Assembly (NCBI GenBank): GCA_001437855.1
Contig: LIBD01000018.1
Coordinates: forward strand, 1 to 11,558
Length of the DNA stretch: 11,558 nt
Origin: Actinobacteria bacterium BACL4 MAG-120820-bin23
Lineage (GTDB): Bacteria > Actinomycetota > Actinomycetes > Nanopelagicales > Nanopelagicaceae
Direction: 5' to 3'
Each line of letters starts with the position of its first letter. Position 1 is the first letter of the stretch. Below, piece by piece: positions 1 through 6,779 of this stretch. The translations under genes and the position numbers were made by a program. The notes beneath the pieces were generated by a model. That model was not told where the DNA came from. It saw nothing but the letters and a program-made list of their open reading frames with translations, and did no database searches.

Positions 1-1
1 G

Positions 2-25
2 TGGAAAGACAAGGTTCAAAAGTAG
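2..25 (+). CDS. 3' end of an upstream gene, possibly the ABC substrate-binding protein (partial)
   Basis: Only the last few codons would be inside the window. Reading from base 2 gives W-K-D-K-V-Q-K and a TAG stop at 23-25, which looks like the lysine-rich C-terminal end of an extracellular solute-binding protein. Such a protein is expected here because the two permeases and the ATPase that follow have no binding-protein partner in the window. The frame is not certain: reading from base 1 stays open to a TAA at 52-54, and reading from base 3 stays open to a TAA at 33-35. Seven codons cannot decide family or frame, so this is a guess from context. Confidence 0.3.
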   Translation, partial: WKDKVQK

Positions 26-68
26 TTTCGCCTAAGAAAACATCAAAGGCGTAAATACGCTGTTAATC

Positions 69-77
69 GAGGGAGGG
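69..77 (+). promoter_or_regulatory. Ribosome binding site of the first permease, deciding a GTG start
   Basis: The purine-rich stretch GAGGGAGGG ends 8 bases before the GTG at 86-88. This strong Shine-Dalgarno site supports the GTG as the real start, although no ATG is available nearby. Confidence 0.7.
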
Positions 78-85
78 TAAAGATT

Positions 86-997
86 GTGGGAGTTGAGACA
101 AAAAGAGCAACTCCCACAACTTTCCCAGTAAGAGAAAAACGCATCAGAGTTTTATGGCTTATTCTCCCTACGCTCTTGGTGTTAGGAATTCTCTTTCTTG
201 GGGGATTCTTTTTCGGCGTTCTTCAAAGTTTTGGACTTTTTTCAGTAGTAGTTGACGATAGTTCTGGGGTGAGCCTTGATGCCTACAGGGCCGCTTTAGC
301 TAGCGAAAAAGTGAGGGCAGGCTTAGTCCTAACATTTAGAATTGCCGTGTTGGCAACTGTGTTGTCAACAATTATTGCTTTGATTTTAGCCATATCAATT
401 AGTCGTACCAAGCGCTTTCAAAAATTGATTATCTCCCTTACTCAGTTCAATATTCCAATCCCACATGTAGTGGCAGCAACCGCTATCTTGTTGACTTTTT
501 CGCAATCGGGAATCATTTCTCGTGTTTCGAATGCTATTGGACTTACAGAGGGAACAAGTGACTTTCCAATCATTACTAACGATCCATCTGGCTTTGGAAT
601 CCTTCTGTCGTTTTTGTGGAAAGAAATTCCCTTCATGTGTATTTTGATATTAGGGGCTCTACGAGGCCCTGTTACGGCTCTAGATGAGACAGCAAAGACG
701 TTAGGAGCCTCTTATTCGTATCGTCTACGAAAAGTGATTATTCCATATATTTTTCCGTCGATACTGTCAGGGACAATTATCGTCTTTGCATTCACCTTCG
801 GATCCTTTGAGGTTCCATTTATCCTAGGACAGCCTTATCCTCCGATGTTATCGGTAGCTACTTATGAGTTTTATACTGATAGGGATTTAGTCAATCGACC
901 GATTGCGATGGCCCTAGCTACATTAACCTCTTTGTCAATTGCTTTTTTAGTGCTAATTTATATGAGAGTCACCCGCCGGGAGACTAGAAAGAAATGA
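86..997 (+). CDS. ABC transporter permease, Pot/Fbp type (first subunit)
   Basis: Inner-membrane subunit of a binding-protein-dependent importer, 303 aa, a usual length for the PotB/CysU-like permease fold. A cytoplasmic N-terminus rich in Arg/Lys (residues 1-21) is followed by a first hydrophobic helix at about 22-46, an extracytoplasmic loop, and further helices near 78-106, 120-140, 170-192, 221-242 and 276-294. The coupling (EAA) loop that docks on the ATPase is clear at 201-220, E-T-A-K-T-L-G-A-S followed by a distal I-I-P, with the conserved Gly at 207. The protein ends in a basic tail. Start is GTG at 86 with a good ribosome binding site. The stop overlaps the next gene's ATG in an ATGA junction (994-997), so translation is probably coupled. 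Substrate cannot be read from the permease. The enzymes downstream suggest a sugar-like or sugar-acid-like solute (inference). Confidence 0.93.
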   Translation: MGVETKRATPTTFPVREKRIRVLWLILPTLLVLGILFLGGFFFGVLQSFGLFSVVVDDSSGVSLDAYRAALASEKVRAGLVLTFRIAVLATVLSTIIALILAISISRTKRFQKLIISLTQFNIPIPHVVAATAILLTFSQSGIISRVSNAIGLTEGTSDFPIITNDPSGFGILLSFLWKEIPFMCILILGALRGPVTALDETAKTLGASYSYRLRKVIIPYIFPSILSGTIIVFAFTFGSFEVPFILGQPYPPMLSVATYEFYTDRDLVNRPIAMALATLTSLSIAFLVLIYMRVTRRETRKK

Positions 998-1797
998 AAT
1001 TTAATCTACGAATCCCAATTATTGTTCTTTTCTTGCTTTACCTGTTTGTACCTTTTATTTCAATTATTTTTTGGTCTATTGCTAGAGGGTGGAGATTTCC
1101 AGAACTATTACCCACTAGTTACTCTCTCCGTGCCTTTGAAATCGCCATAGATCCATCTGGAGATATCGTCCAGGGAGTGATAACGTCAACACTCATTGCC
1201 TTAGTTGTTGGTGTTAGTGCGACCCTCATTGGCAGTTTTGCAGGAAGAGCAATTGCCATGCATAATTTTCGACTAAAGAAATCTTTTCAGTTTTTAGTTC
1301 TTGCACCTCTCATCGTACCTGGGTTAGCAGTCACTATGGGTATTCAAATCCTTTTTATACGCTATGGATTGGTGGATACAGTCTTAGGTGTTTGTCTGGC
1401 TCACTTGATTCCAACAGTTCCTTATGTTGTCATGATTATGACCGGCACATTCGCAAATTTCGATCGCGCATATGAAGAACAAGGTCAGGTGTTAGGAGCA
1501 AGTCGCCTGACTGTGGTCAGAAAAGTTACTATTCCAATGGTAATTCCAGGGCTGTCGGTCTCTTTTCTGTTTGCCTTTGTGATTTCATGGAGCGAGTACA
1601 TTCTCACCTTGCTGGTGGGTGGAGGAAGCATAAAAACTTTACCCTTAGTCCTTTTTTCTTTTTTAAGAGGTAGTGATTTGCCACTTGTTGGAGCTGCAAG
1701 CATCGTCTTCATGATCCCACCATTGATTTTACTTCGGTTTACAAGTAAGTACTTAGTTGGACGATCGTCTTCTATGACGGGACTGGGGAGCGTGTGA
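994..1797 (+). CDS. ABC transporter permease, Pot/Fbp type (second subunit)
   Basis: Second inner-membrane subunit, 267 aa, resembling PotC/CysW-like permeases. A very hydrophobic first helix (about 7-29) is followed by helices near 61-84, 98-123, 130-150, 185-205 and 228-247. The EAA coupling loop lies at 161-181 with E161/E162, Gly168 and a final I-P. The W-S-E-Y segment after the EAA loop and the later T-L-P-L are typical of this subfamily. Start ATG at 994 overlaps the previous stop by 4 bases. The stop TGA (1795-1797) shares a base with the ATPase start. It pairs with the preceding permease as a heterodimeric channel, the normal arrangement for Pot- and Fbp-type importers. Confidence 0.93.
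   Translation: MKFNLRIPIIVLFLLYLFVPFISIIFWSIARGWRFPELLPTSYSLRAFEIAIDPSGDIVQGVITSTLIALVVGVSATLIGSFAGRAIAMHNFRLKKSFQFLVLAPLIVPGLAVTMGIQILFIRYGLVDTVLGVCLAHLIPTVPYVVMIMTGTFANFDRAYEEQGQVLGASRLTVVRKVTIPMVIPGLSVSFLFAFVISWSEYILTLLVGGGSIKTLPLVLFSFLRGSDLPLVGAASIVFMIPPLILLRFTSKYLVGRSSSMTGLGSV
1785..1790 (+). promoter_or_regulatory. Ribosome binding site choosing ATG 1797 for the ATPase
   Basis: GGGGAG lies 6 bases before ATG 1797 but only 3 bases before the adjacent in-frame GTG 1794. The spacing favours the ATG, giving a TGATG stop/start junction with the second permease. Confidence 0.6.
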
Positions 1798-2852
1798 TGT
1801 CATCAGGAGTTAGTGCTGTCAACATCAAGAAAAATTTTGGTGATAATGAAGTCCTCAAAGACATTAATCTGGACGTTAAGGAGGGAGAGTTAGTATCAAT
1901 ACTTGGGTCCTCTGGATGCGGAAAGACAACGCTGTTAAGAATTGTAGCGGGTTTGGAGTACGCCTCAAGTGGCGATGTTTACTTCGGAAACGAACTTCAA
2001 AACAACATCAGTGTTGAAAAACGATCTATTGCCATGGTTTTTCAAAAGGCATTGCTATTTCCAAACATGACTATTGCAGAGAATATTGCTTTTTCCCTGC
2101 GAGCAAAGGGGGAGAAGGTTGAAAACCTCAAAAAGCGTGTGGATGAAATGCTGGAGCTCGTGCGGCTTCCTGGATTTTCAAATAGAAGACCTGGCGAACT
2201 CTCCGGGGGACAAGAGCAAAGGGTTTCGTTAGCTCGCTCACTAATTCGCAATCCAAAAGTTCTGCTTCTCGATGAGCCCCTAAGCGCTTTGGATGCAAAT
2301 CTAAGAGTAGAAATGCGAACTTTTATCCGGGAAATACATGATAACTTTAAGATGACAACACTTTTTGTCACCCATGATCAGGAAGAAGCTATGGCGATAT
2401 CAGATCGAATTGCATTTATGGATTCAGGGGTATTGGAACAATTAGGAGTTCCGGAGTCATTTGTATCAGCGCCTGAAAGTGCAAAAGTTGGAAAATTCTT
2501 TGGATGCAAAAATCTGCTAGAAGGAAAATTGCAAAATGGCAAGTTCACAATTAAGGGTCTAGAGTTAAACACAGAAGAACACCTAACAAGGTCGAGAGTT
2601 ATTGCAGCTATTAGGCAGGAAGACTTGTCGCTGAGTGAAATAGGAGTTCCTGACTCTTTCGCTGCGCAGATAATAGATTGGCAATTTGTAGGCTCAAGAG
2701 TTTTGGTGAGATGCGATGTAATTGCAGACGGAGGTGGGCCGACAGTATTTGTTGAAGTAGATAGATTTGAAGATCTTTCAAGAAGTGCGAAAATATTCAT
2801 TAAGTACAGCCCGAGACGAATTCACCTGATTACTAGCAAAGATTCAAATTAG
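1797..2852 (+). CDS. ABC transporter ATP-binding protein, PotA/FbpC type
   Basis: Cytoplasmic ATPase that powers the importer formed with the two preceding permeases, 351 aa from ATG 1797 (an in-frame GTG at 1794 would add one Met). All nucleotide-binding motifs are intact: Walker A G-S-S-G-C-G-K-T at 37-44, Q-loop Gln83, signature L-S-G-G-Q at 135-139, Walker B ending in D159-E160, S-A-L-D at 163-166 and switch His193 in V-T-H-D-Q. The residue after the signature is Glu where Gln is common. After the ATPase core, residues from about 230 (F-F-G-C-K-N-L-L-E-G) to the end form the TOBE-type regulatory domain that binds small ligands or sets subunit contacts in PotA, FbpC and related proteins. 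Length and domain order match this group. Substrate is unknown; family members carry polyamines, ferric iron, 2-aminoethylphosphonate or sugar phosphates. The next gene starts 1 base after the stop. Confidence 0.95.
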   Translation: MSSGVSAVNIKKNFGDNEVLKDINLDVKEGELVSILGSSGCGKTTLLRIVAGLEYASSGDVYFGNELQNNISVEKRSIAMVFQKALLFPNMTIAENIAFSLRAKGEKVENLKKRVDEMLELVRLPGFSNRRPGELSGGQEQRVSLARSLIRNPKVLLLDEPLSALDANLRVEMRTFIREIHDNFKMTTLFVTHDQEEAMAISDRIAFMDSGVLEQLGVPESFVSAPESAKVGKFFGCKNLLEGKLQNGKFTIKGLELNTEEHLTRSRVIAAIRQEDLSLSEIGVPDSFAAQIIDWQFVGSRVLVRCDVIADGGGPTVFVEVDRFEDLSRSAKIFIKYSPRRIHLITSKDSN

Positions 2853-2853
2853 T

Positions 2854-3666
2854 ATGGCAGAGATACATCTAGGTTCAGCTGATTGGAATTTTTGGCCCTT
2901 AACAAGGGATTATGATCAAATATTTCAATACCTAAAAGCGCTTGAAATCTCCAATGTTGAAATAGGAATCTACGAGCCCAGCAAAGAATTGACTAAAGAA
3001 AACCTAGAAAACCTGCTGAATAAAGCAGAGAATCTAAACATCAATGTAACGGCTGTTCTCTTCTCCTTGATTCAGGATTTTTGGGAGGATGGTGCTCTCT
3101 CAAATAGTAGAAGTAATTATTTAAGTGAGTTTGAAAAGTTCTTGTCAGCACTCGAAACCCACGGGATCAAAAATGCAAATGTTTGGACAGGGGTAGACCT
3201 TCGAGATTCTGACCCAGAAGAAATACATAAATGCCTGGAAAAAATGAACTTTCTTGCAGCAAGCTACTCTGGCACCGTCTCAATTGAATATAAAGAGGGA
3301 ACTTATTTTCACGACGCTGAAGTTACCCTAGCTTCCCTAGAAGAGTTTGAAAACCTCAAAATACTTCTGGACACAGGACATGCTTATGCTCTTAATGAGG
3401 ATCCAGTGAGATTAGTACAAACCTTTCATAAGGTTAATAAATTGGGAGCAATTCACTTAGGAGATGCTGAGTTTGGCAACTCTGATGACGATCTTCCATG
3501 TGGAAGATTGCATGACTTTGATTTGTTTGTAAAAGCGTTGCAAGATCTGGACCTATCTGTAATTGCAAACTTCGACCTTTACGGCGCTGCCATTGATTCT
3601 TCAGGCCCTGGTGCAATATCTATTGTTAAAGAGAGTCTCAGTCACTTGAAAGACAGCGGATTGTGA
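2854..3666 (+). CDS. Sugar-phosphate isomerase/epimerase-like TIM-barrel protein (AP endonuclease 2 fold)
   Basis: Predicted metal-dependent isomerase or epimerase of the xylose-isomerase-like TIM-barrel superfamily, 270 aa, a usual length. Candidate metal ligands sit at barrel strand ends: Glu145 in S-I-E-Y-K, Asp173 with His176 in L-D-T-G-H-A, and His201 with Asp204 in I-H-L-G-D. The final-strand ligand, commonly Glu, appears to be Asp231 in A-N-F-D-L-Y-G. A run of Asp (211-213 region, S-D-D-D-L-P-C-G) with G-R and H-D-F follows His201, as in loops that contact substrate in this family. No signal peptide is seen, so it acts in the cytoplasm. It begins 1 base after the ATPase stop and sits just before a dehydrogenase, aldolase and kinase. 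That context fits aldose-ketose isomerisation or C3 epimerisation of an imported sugar. Members can also be dehydratases, so the exact reaction is open. Confidence 0.8.
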   Translation: MAEIHLGSADWNFWPLTRDYDQIFQYLKALEISNVEIGIYEPSKELTKENLENLLNKAENLNINVTAVLFSLIQDFWEDGALSNSRSNYLSEFEKFLSALETHGIKNANVWTGVDLRDSDPEEIHKCLEKMNFLAASYSGTVSIEYKEGTYFHDAEVTLASLEEFENLKILLDTGHAYALNEDPVRLVQTFHKVNKLGAIHLGDAEFGNSDDDLPCGRLHDFDLFVKALQDLDLSVIANFDLYGAAIDSSGPGAISIVKESLSHLKDSGL

Positions 3667-3673
3667 AAAATAG

Positions 3674-4693
3674 ATGAGAGCTATTGTGCTGCAATCGCCA
3701 TTACAAACCACTACGCAAGAGGTGAAGATAGATTCCTTAAGAGATGACTTTGGGGTTTTGAAAATATTGTCGACAGGGATTTGCGCGGCAGATGGATACC
3801 TTTACTCAGGAAAGCACCCCTGGAGTATTGAATACCCAATTATTCCAGGGCACGAGATATTTGGAGAAATTGTCGAATTGAACTCATCTGCAAAAGACTC
3901 TTTTTGTATTGGTGACCAAGTAACTTTACAGGTCTTAATTCCTTGTTACTTATGTGAGCCTTGTTTGAACCAAAGATTCAATCTGTGCCTCAAAGCTTGC
4001 CACTTTGGCAGTTGCGAGAGAGGTGGATTCGCTGACTTTATTCGGATTCCACAAGGAGCTCGTGTGCATAAATTCGAAGAGAAGGTAGATTCAGAAATCG
4101 GAGCTTTGGCAGAAACGTTTGCAAATGCCTTTTTCTGTCTTGACTTAGCGAATCCCTTGCCAAATGCAAAGGTTTTGATAATGGGGTTAGGCTCAATCGG
4201 AATGTCAATTGCACATATCGTCAGCGAACGCTATCCGCAGTTAGATCTTTGGGGATTAACATCAAGTGCATGGAAAAGGTCAATGTTCGAACAATTAGGG
4301 GGCCGATGTATAAATGGTCTCAATGATTCATCGGAGCGCTTTACCAATTCATTTGATGTTGTGATTGAGTGCTCGGGTTTTGAATCGAATCTTGAATTTG
4401 GTCTTGATGCAATCAAGCCGGGCGGTAGATTTATTCAATATGGTGTTTTTAGAGATAAAGTCTCGATTGACTTCAATGTCTTTGCAGAGTTTAAGTCTAT
4501 CAATTTATTAGGAGGGCATTTGGCGAATGACGATGCCTTTGAAAAGGCAACAGTCTTTCTGGGGCGTAATCCAGATAGAGTTCGAAAGATAATTTCGCAA
4601 AGAGTCTCATTCAATGATTTTTCTGATGCATTCCATTCAACGAATAGACAGAAAATCAAAACAATTTTCGTTCCAGAGGGGATGTCTAGGTAG
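3674..4693 (+). CDS. Zinc-dependent medium-chain alcohol dehydrogenase
   Basis: MDR-superfamily NAD(P)-dependent dehydrogenase, 339 aa, in the usual size range for polyol or threonine dehydrogenase relatives. The GroES-like N-terminal domain has the catalytic zinc ligand Cys37 (G-I-C-A-A-D), the G-H-E motif at 59-61 (His60, Glu61) and a likely third ligand Glu147 in A-E-T-F-A-N. The structural zinc site is complete: Cys91, Cys94, Cys97 and Cys105 with 2-2-7 spacing. The Rossmann domain starts near 166 with G-L-G-S-I-G at 171-176. After the second beta strand the usual acidic NAD-selecting residue is missing; the sequence reads G-L-T-S-S-A-W-K-R, which hints at NADP(H) (inference). It probably oxidises a secondary alcohol of a polyol or sugar to a ketone, feeding the aldolase and kinase downstream. 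It starts 7 bases after the previous stop. Confidence 0.9.
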   Translation: MRAIVLQSPLQTTTQEVKIDSLRDDFGVLKILSTGICAADGYLYSGKHPWSIEYPIIPGHEIFGEIVELNSSAKDSFCIGDQVTLQVLIPCYLCEPCLNQRFNLCLKACHFGSCERGGFADFIRIPQGARVHKFEEKVDSEIGALAETFANAFFCLDLANPLPNAKVLIMGLGSIGMSIAHIVSERYPQLDLWGLTSSAWKRSMFEQLGGRCINGLNDSSERFTNSFDVVIECSGFESNLEFGLDAIKPGGRFIQYGVFRDKVSIDFNVFAEFKSINLLGGHLANDDAFEKATVFLGRNPDRVRKIISQRVSFNDFSDAFHSTNRQKIKTIFVPEGMSR

Positions 4694-4695
4694 AT

Positions 4696-5349
4696 ATGGT
4701 GTCTGAGGCAAAAGAGCATGACTCTTGCATAAGTGAAATAGATTCGATTCGAAGAATTGGCAAGATGGCAGTGGATCTTGGATTAGTAGTTGGATCTGGT
4801 GGGAATATCTCTATTTTATTGCCAGAGGAGCAGGCTTTTGTCATTACAGGCACTGGAACCCAACTGGATAATTTAGATCAAGATAGCTTTGCAAAAGTTG
4901 CATTAGATGGCGAGATACTCTCTAATGGGGTTAAACCTTCATCCGAATTTCGCGTGCACTTAGCTGCTTATCAGAGTAGACCTGATATCTCTGTGTGTAT
5001 TCATTTACACCCGCAAAAAAGTGTACTTCTTGCAGCCCTTGGCTTAGAAGTTAAATTCTTGACGATTGATCACGTCTACTATTTACGTAAGGTTTCTTCA
5101 ATCCCGTGGATTCAGTCAGGGACCAAAGAAATCGCGGATGCTGTATTTCGGGAGTTGAAATCAAGTAACGTGATCATCTTGGAGAATCATGGATGCGTCG
5201 TGGTCGGGAGTGGGCCTGAAATTGCTTTTTCTAGGGCTTTAAATCTAGAGGAAGCCGCTGATCTCACCTTGCAATCTCGCTTGGTAGGAATTGAGCCAAA
5301 TCCTGTACCACCTGCGTATTGGGCTTATCTAGAGGAGAAAGGCCTATGA
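4696..5349 (+). CDS. Class II aldolase (L-fuculose-phosphate aldolase-like)
   Basis: Zinc-dependent class II aldolase/adducin-family protein, 217 aa, nearly the length of E. coli fuculose-1-phosphate aldolase. The G-S-G-G-N-I-S phosphate-binding segment lies at 33-39 and the T-G-T-G-T turn at 51-55. The catalytic Glu84 in P-S-S-E-F is followed by zinc ligands His103 and His105 in H-L-H-P and His165 in E-N-H-G. The 19-residue Glu-to-His spacing equals that of FucA (Glu73 and His92/94). Known members cleave ketose-1-phosphates to dihydroxyacetone phosphate and an aldehyde, epimerise ribulose-5-phosphate, or decarboxylate 3-keto acids; Glu84 favours an aldolase. Next to a kinase, an aldolase step on a phosphorylated ketose is the simplest reading. 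The start ATG is 2 bases after the previous stop. The stop overlaps the kinase ATG in an ATGA junction. Confidence 0.88.
   Translation: MVSEAKEHDSCISEIDSIRRIGKMAVDLGLVVGSGGNISILLPEEQAFVITGTGTQLDNLDQDSFAKVALDGEILSNGVKPSSEFRVHLAAYQSRPDISVCIHLHPQKSVLLAALGLEVKFLTIDHVYYLRKVSSIPWIQSGTKEIADAVFRELKSSNVIILENHGCVVVGSGPEIAFSRALNLEEAADLTLQSRLVGIEPNPVPPAYWAYLEEKGL
5332..5342 (+). promoter_or_regulatory. Ribosome binding site choosing ATG 5346 for the kinase
   Basis: GAGGAGAAAGG inside the end of the aldolase gene places GAGGAG 8 bases before ATG 5346. A more upstream in-frame TTG at 5319 has no comparable site and would place nine extra residues before the kinase's natural N-terminus. Confidence 0.7.
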
Positions 5350-6779
5350 AAAGTTACTTCGCAATTCTAGATATAGGCGGGTCGGGAGTTAAATTATCAT
5401 GTCGTTCAGAAGATGGTATGGACTCTTTCACCGAGCGCGAACATCTCTTGCCAGTCATTCAAGAGCAGTCAGCGACTCAACATCCTGGCGTAATGTTTGA
5501 GACTCTCTTGCGAATACTAAGAAAGTGTGGAGAACGGCTGGGAAGTACTCGTCGAGTTAGGAAAATTTACATCTCAACTCTTAGACAAGGTTTCACGTTG
5601 CTTCGAGATGACGAGGAGTTAACTTCTTTAATTTACAATTCTGATTCAACCGGGTCAAGCTCCAAAGATGACGTCAAAGACTATGGTATGCATAAAATCT
5701 ATGAAGAAACAGGCCATTGGTACGCACCCCAGCTCACGCTTCCAAAACTAGTTCACTTAAAACGAGCGAGCTCAGATATTTTCAGAGGTGATGTTTCTCT
5801 TTCTTTTTTTCATGATTGGGTCATATGGAAGCTGACAGGACACAAAATAAGTGAGGCGACATTACTTGCCTCAGGTCAACTTTGGAATATAGAGAGTGGG
5901 CAAGTCCACTTTGAACTATTAGACCAATTCGGTTTATCGAGAGACCTCATCTCTCCACTTAGATCATTTGGTAGCAGTGTTGATTACATTGATGCGAGTG
6001 TTTTGGAGAGGATTGGGCCCGCCTGGCAAGACTGCTTAGTTAGTGTCGGAGGAGGGGATTCACATTTTCTTCACTACGGCGCGGTGGGTCGGCGAAATGG
6101 AGCCTTTGTAATCTCCGCCGGATCATCAACGCCAATAAGTGTAATACTAGATAACTCAAAGAATTTTCAAAAAGCTCAGCCTTGGATATCACCAACTTTT
6201 CAAAAGAATAGATATTTTGTCGAGGGGAATCTTGGTTATCCGGGCTCATACTACAACTGGCTGATGACGAAAAATGGCGTAAGTGAAATAGAAGCGTCCT
6301 CAATCAAATCTTGTACAGTAAATAGTATCCCAGTGGTGCTAGCTTCATGTTTGTCCTGGAGTCAAGAGAGTTGGGAGCGAAGGCCACCATTTACGATAGT
6401 GAATATGAAAAGCTACCACTCTGTAAGCGATATTGCTTTAAGTCTAATTATCGACTATGCAATCGGGATCAAAAGTCAAATAAATTCGATGAACGATTCA
6501 TGGCCGATAGAAGTAGTAATCACTGGAGGAGGAGCAAGTAGCATTCTGGGCAAAGTTCTAGCAACCTTAATGAACCAAGAGATTCGAATCAATAAATCTT
6601 CTGAAGTTGCCTTAGATGGAGTATTTCTGCTCGAGGGTGAAGGTTCACCAGAAACATTTGAGACTTTTGAACCAGCAGATTCTAATACCCAAGCAAATTT
6701 AATTGACTTCGAAATATTGCACAGAGAGAACTACTCCAGCGTTGAAAACCTAAAGGAGCTGATAGAAAGTGTCCACTAA
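5346..6779 (+). CDS. FGGY-family carbohydrate kinase, divergent
   Basis: ATP-dependent sugar kinase of the FGGY family, 477 aa from ATG 5346, close to the length of rhamnulokinase and xylulokinase. The N-terminal ATPase-fold strand reads L-D-I-G-G-S-G-V-K (8-16), where G-T-T/S is more usual. A kinase-like segment F-F-H-D-W-V-I-W-K-L-T-G is at 154-165. The likely catalytic base is Asp238 in S-V-G-G-G-D-S-H. The second-domain phosphate turn I-S-A-G-S-S-T is at 256-262, and the adenosine-binding G-G-G-A-S-S is at 394-399. The substrate-contacting W-x-D-x-R region of the first domain is altered, reading Y-N-S-D-S-T-G at 97-103. It probably phosphorylates a ketose or polyol made by the preceding enzymes, giving the aldolase its substrate, but the altered motif warns that the substrate is not xylulose-like. 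The 3' end overlaps the next gene by 11 bases. Confidence 0.85.
   Translation: MKSYFAILDIGGSGVKLSCRSEDGMDSFTEREHLLPVIQEQSATQHPGVMFETLLRILRKCGERLGSTRRVRKIYISTLRQGFTLLRDDEELTSLIYNSDSTGSSSKDDVKDYGMHKIYEETGHWYAPQLTLPKLVHLKRASSDIFRGDVSLSFFHDWVIWKLTGHKISEATLLASGQLWNIESGQVHFELLDQFGLSRDLISPLRSFGSSVDYIDASVLERIGPAWQDCLVSVGGGDSHFLHYGAVGRRNGAFVISAGSSTPISVILDNSKNFQKAQPWISPTFQKNRYFVEGNLGYPGSYYNWLMTKNGVSEIEASSIKSCTVNSIPVVLASCLSWSQESWERRPPFTIVNMKSYHSVSDIALSLIIDYAIGIKSQINSMNDSWPIEVVITGGGASSILGKVLATLMNQEIRINKSSEVALDGVFLLEGEGSPETFETFEPADSNTQANLIDFEILHRENYSSVENLKELIESVH

Noticed and set aside
2042..2800. Two long antisense open frames opposite the ATPase
   Set aside because: The + strand shows a complete ABC ATPase with all motifs; the antisense products are Ser/Arg-rich shadows.
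5319..5345. TTG codon at 5319 as start of the kinase
   Set aside because: It would add nine residues before the natural kinase N-terminus and has no good ribosome binding site, whereas ATG 5346 has GAGGAG at 8 bases and an ATGA overlap with the aldolase stop.
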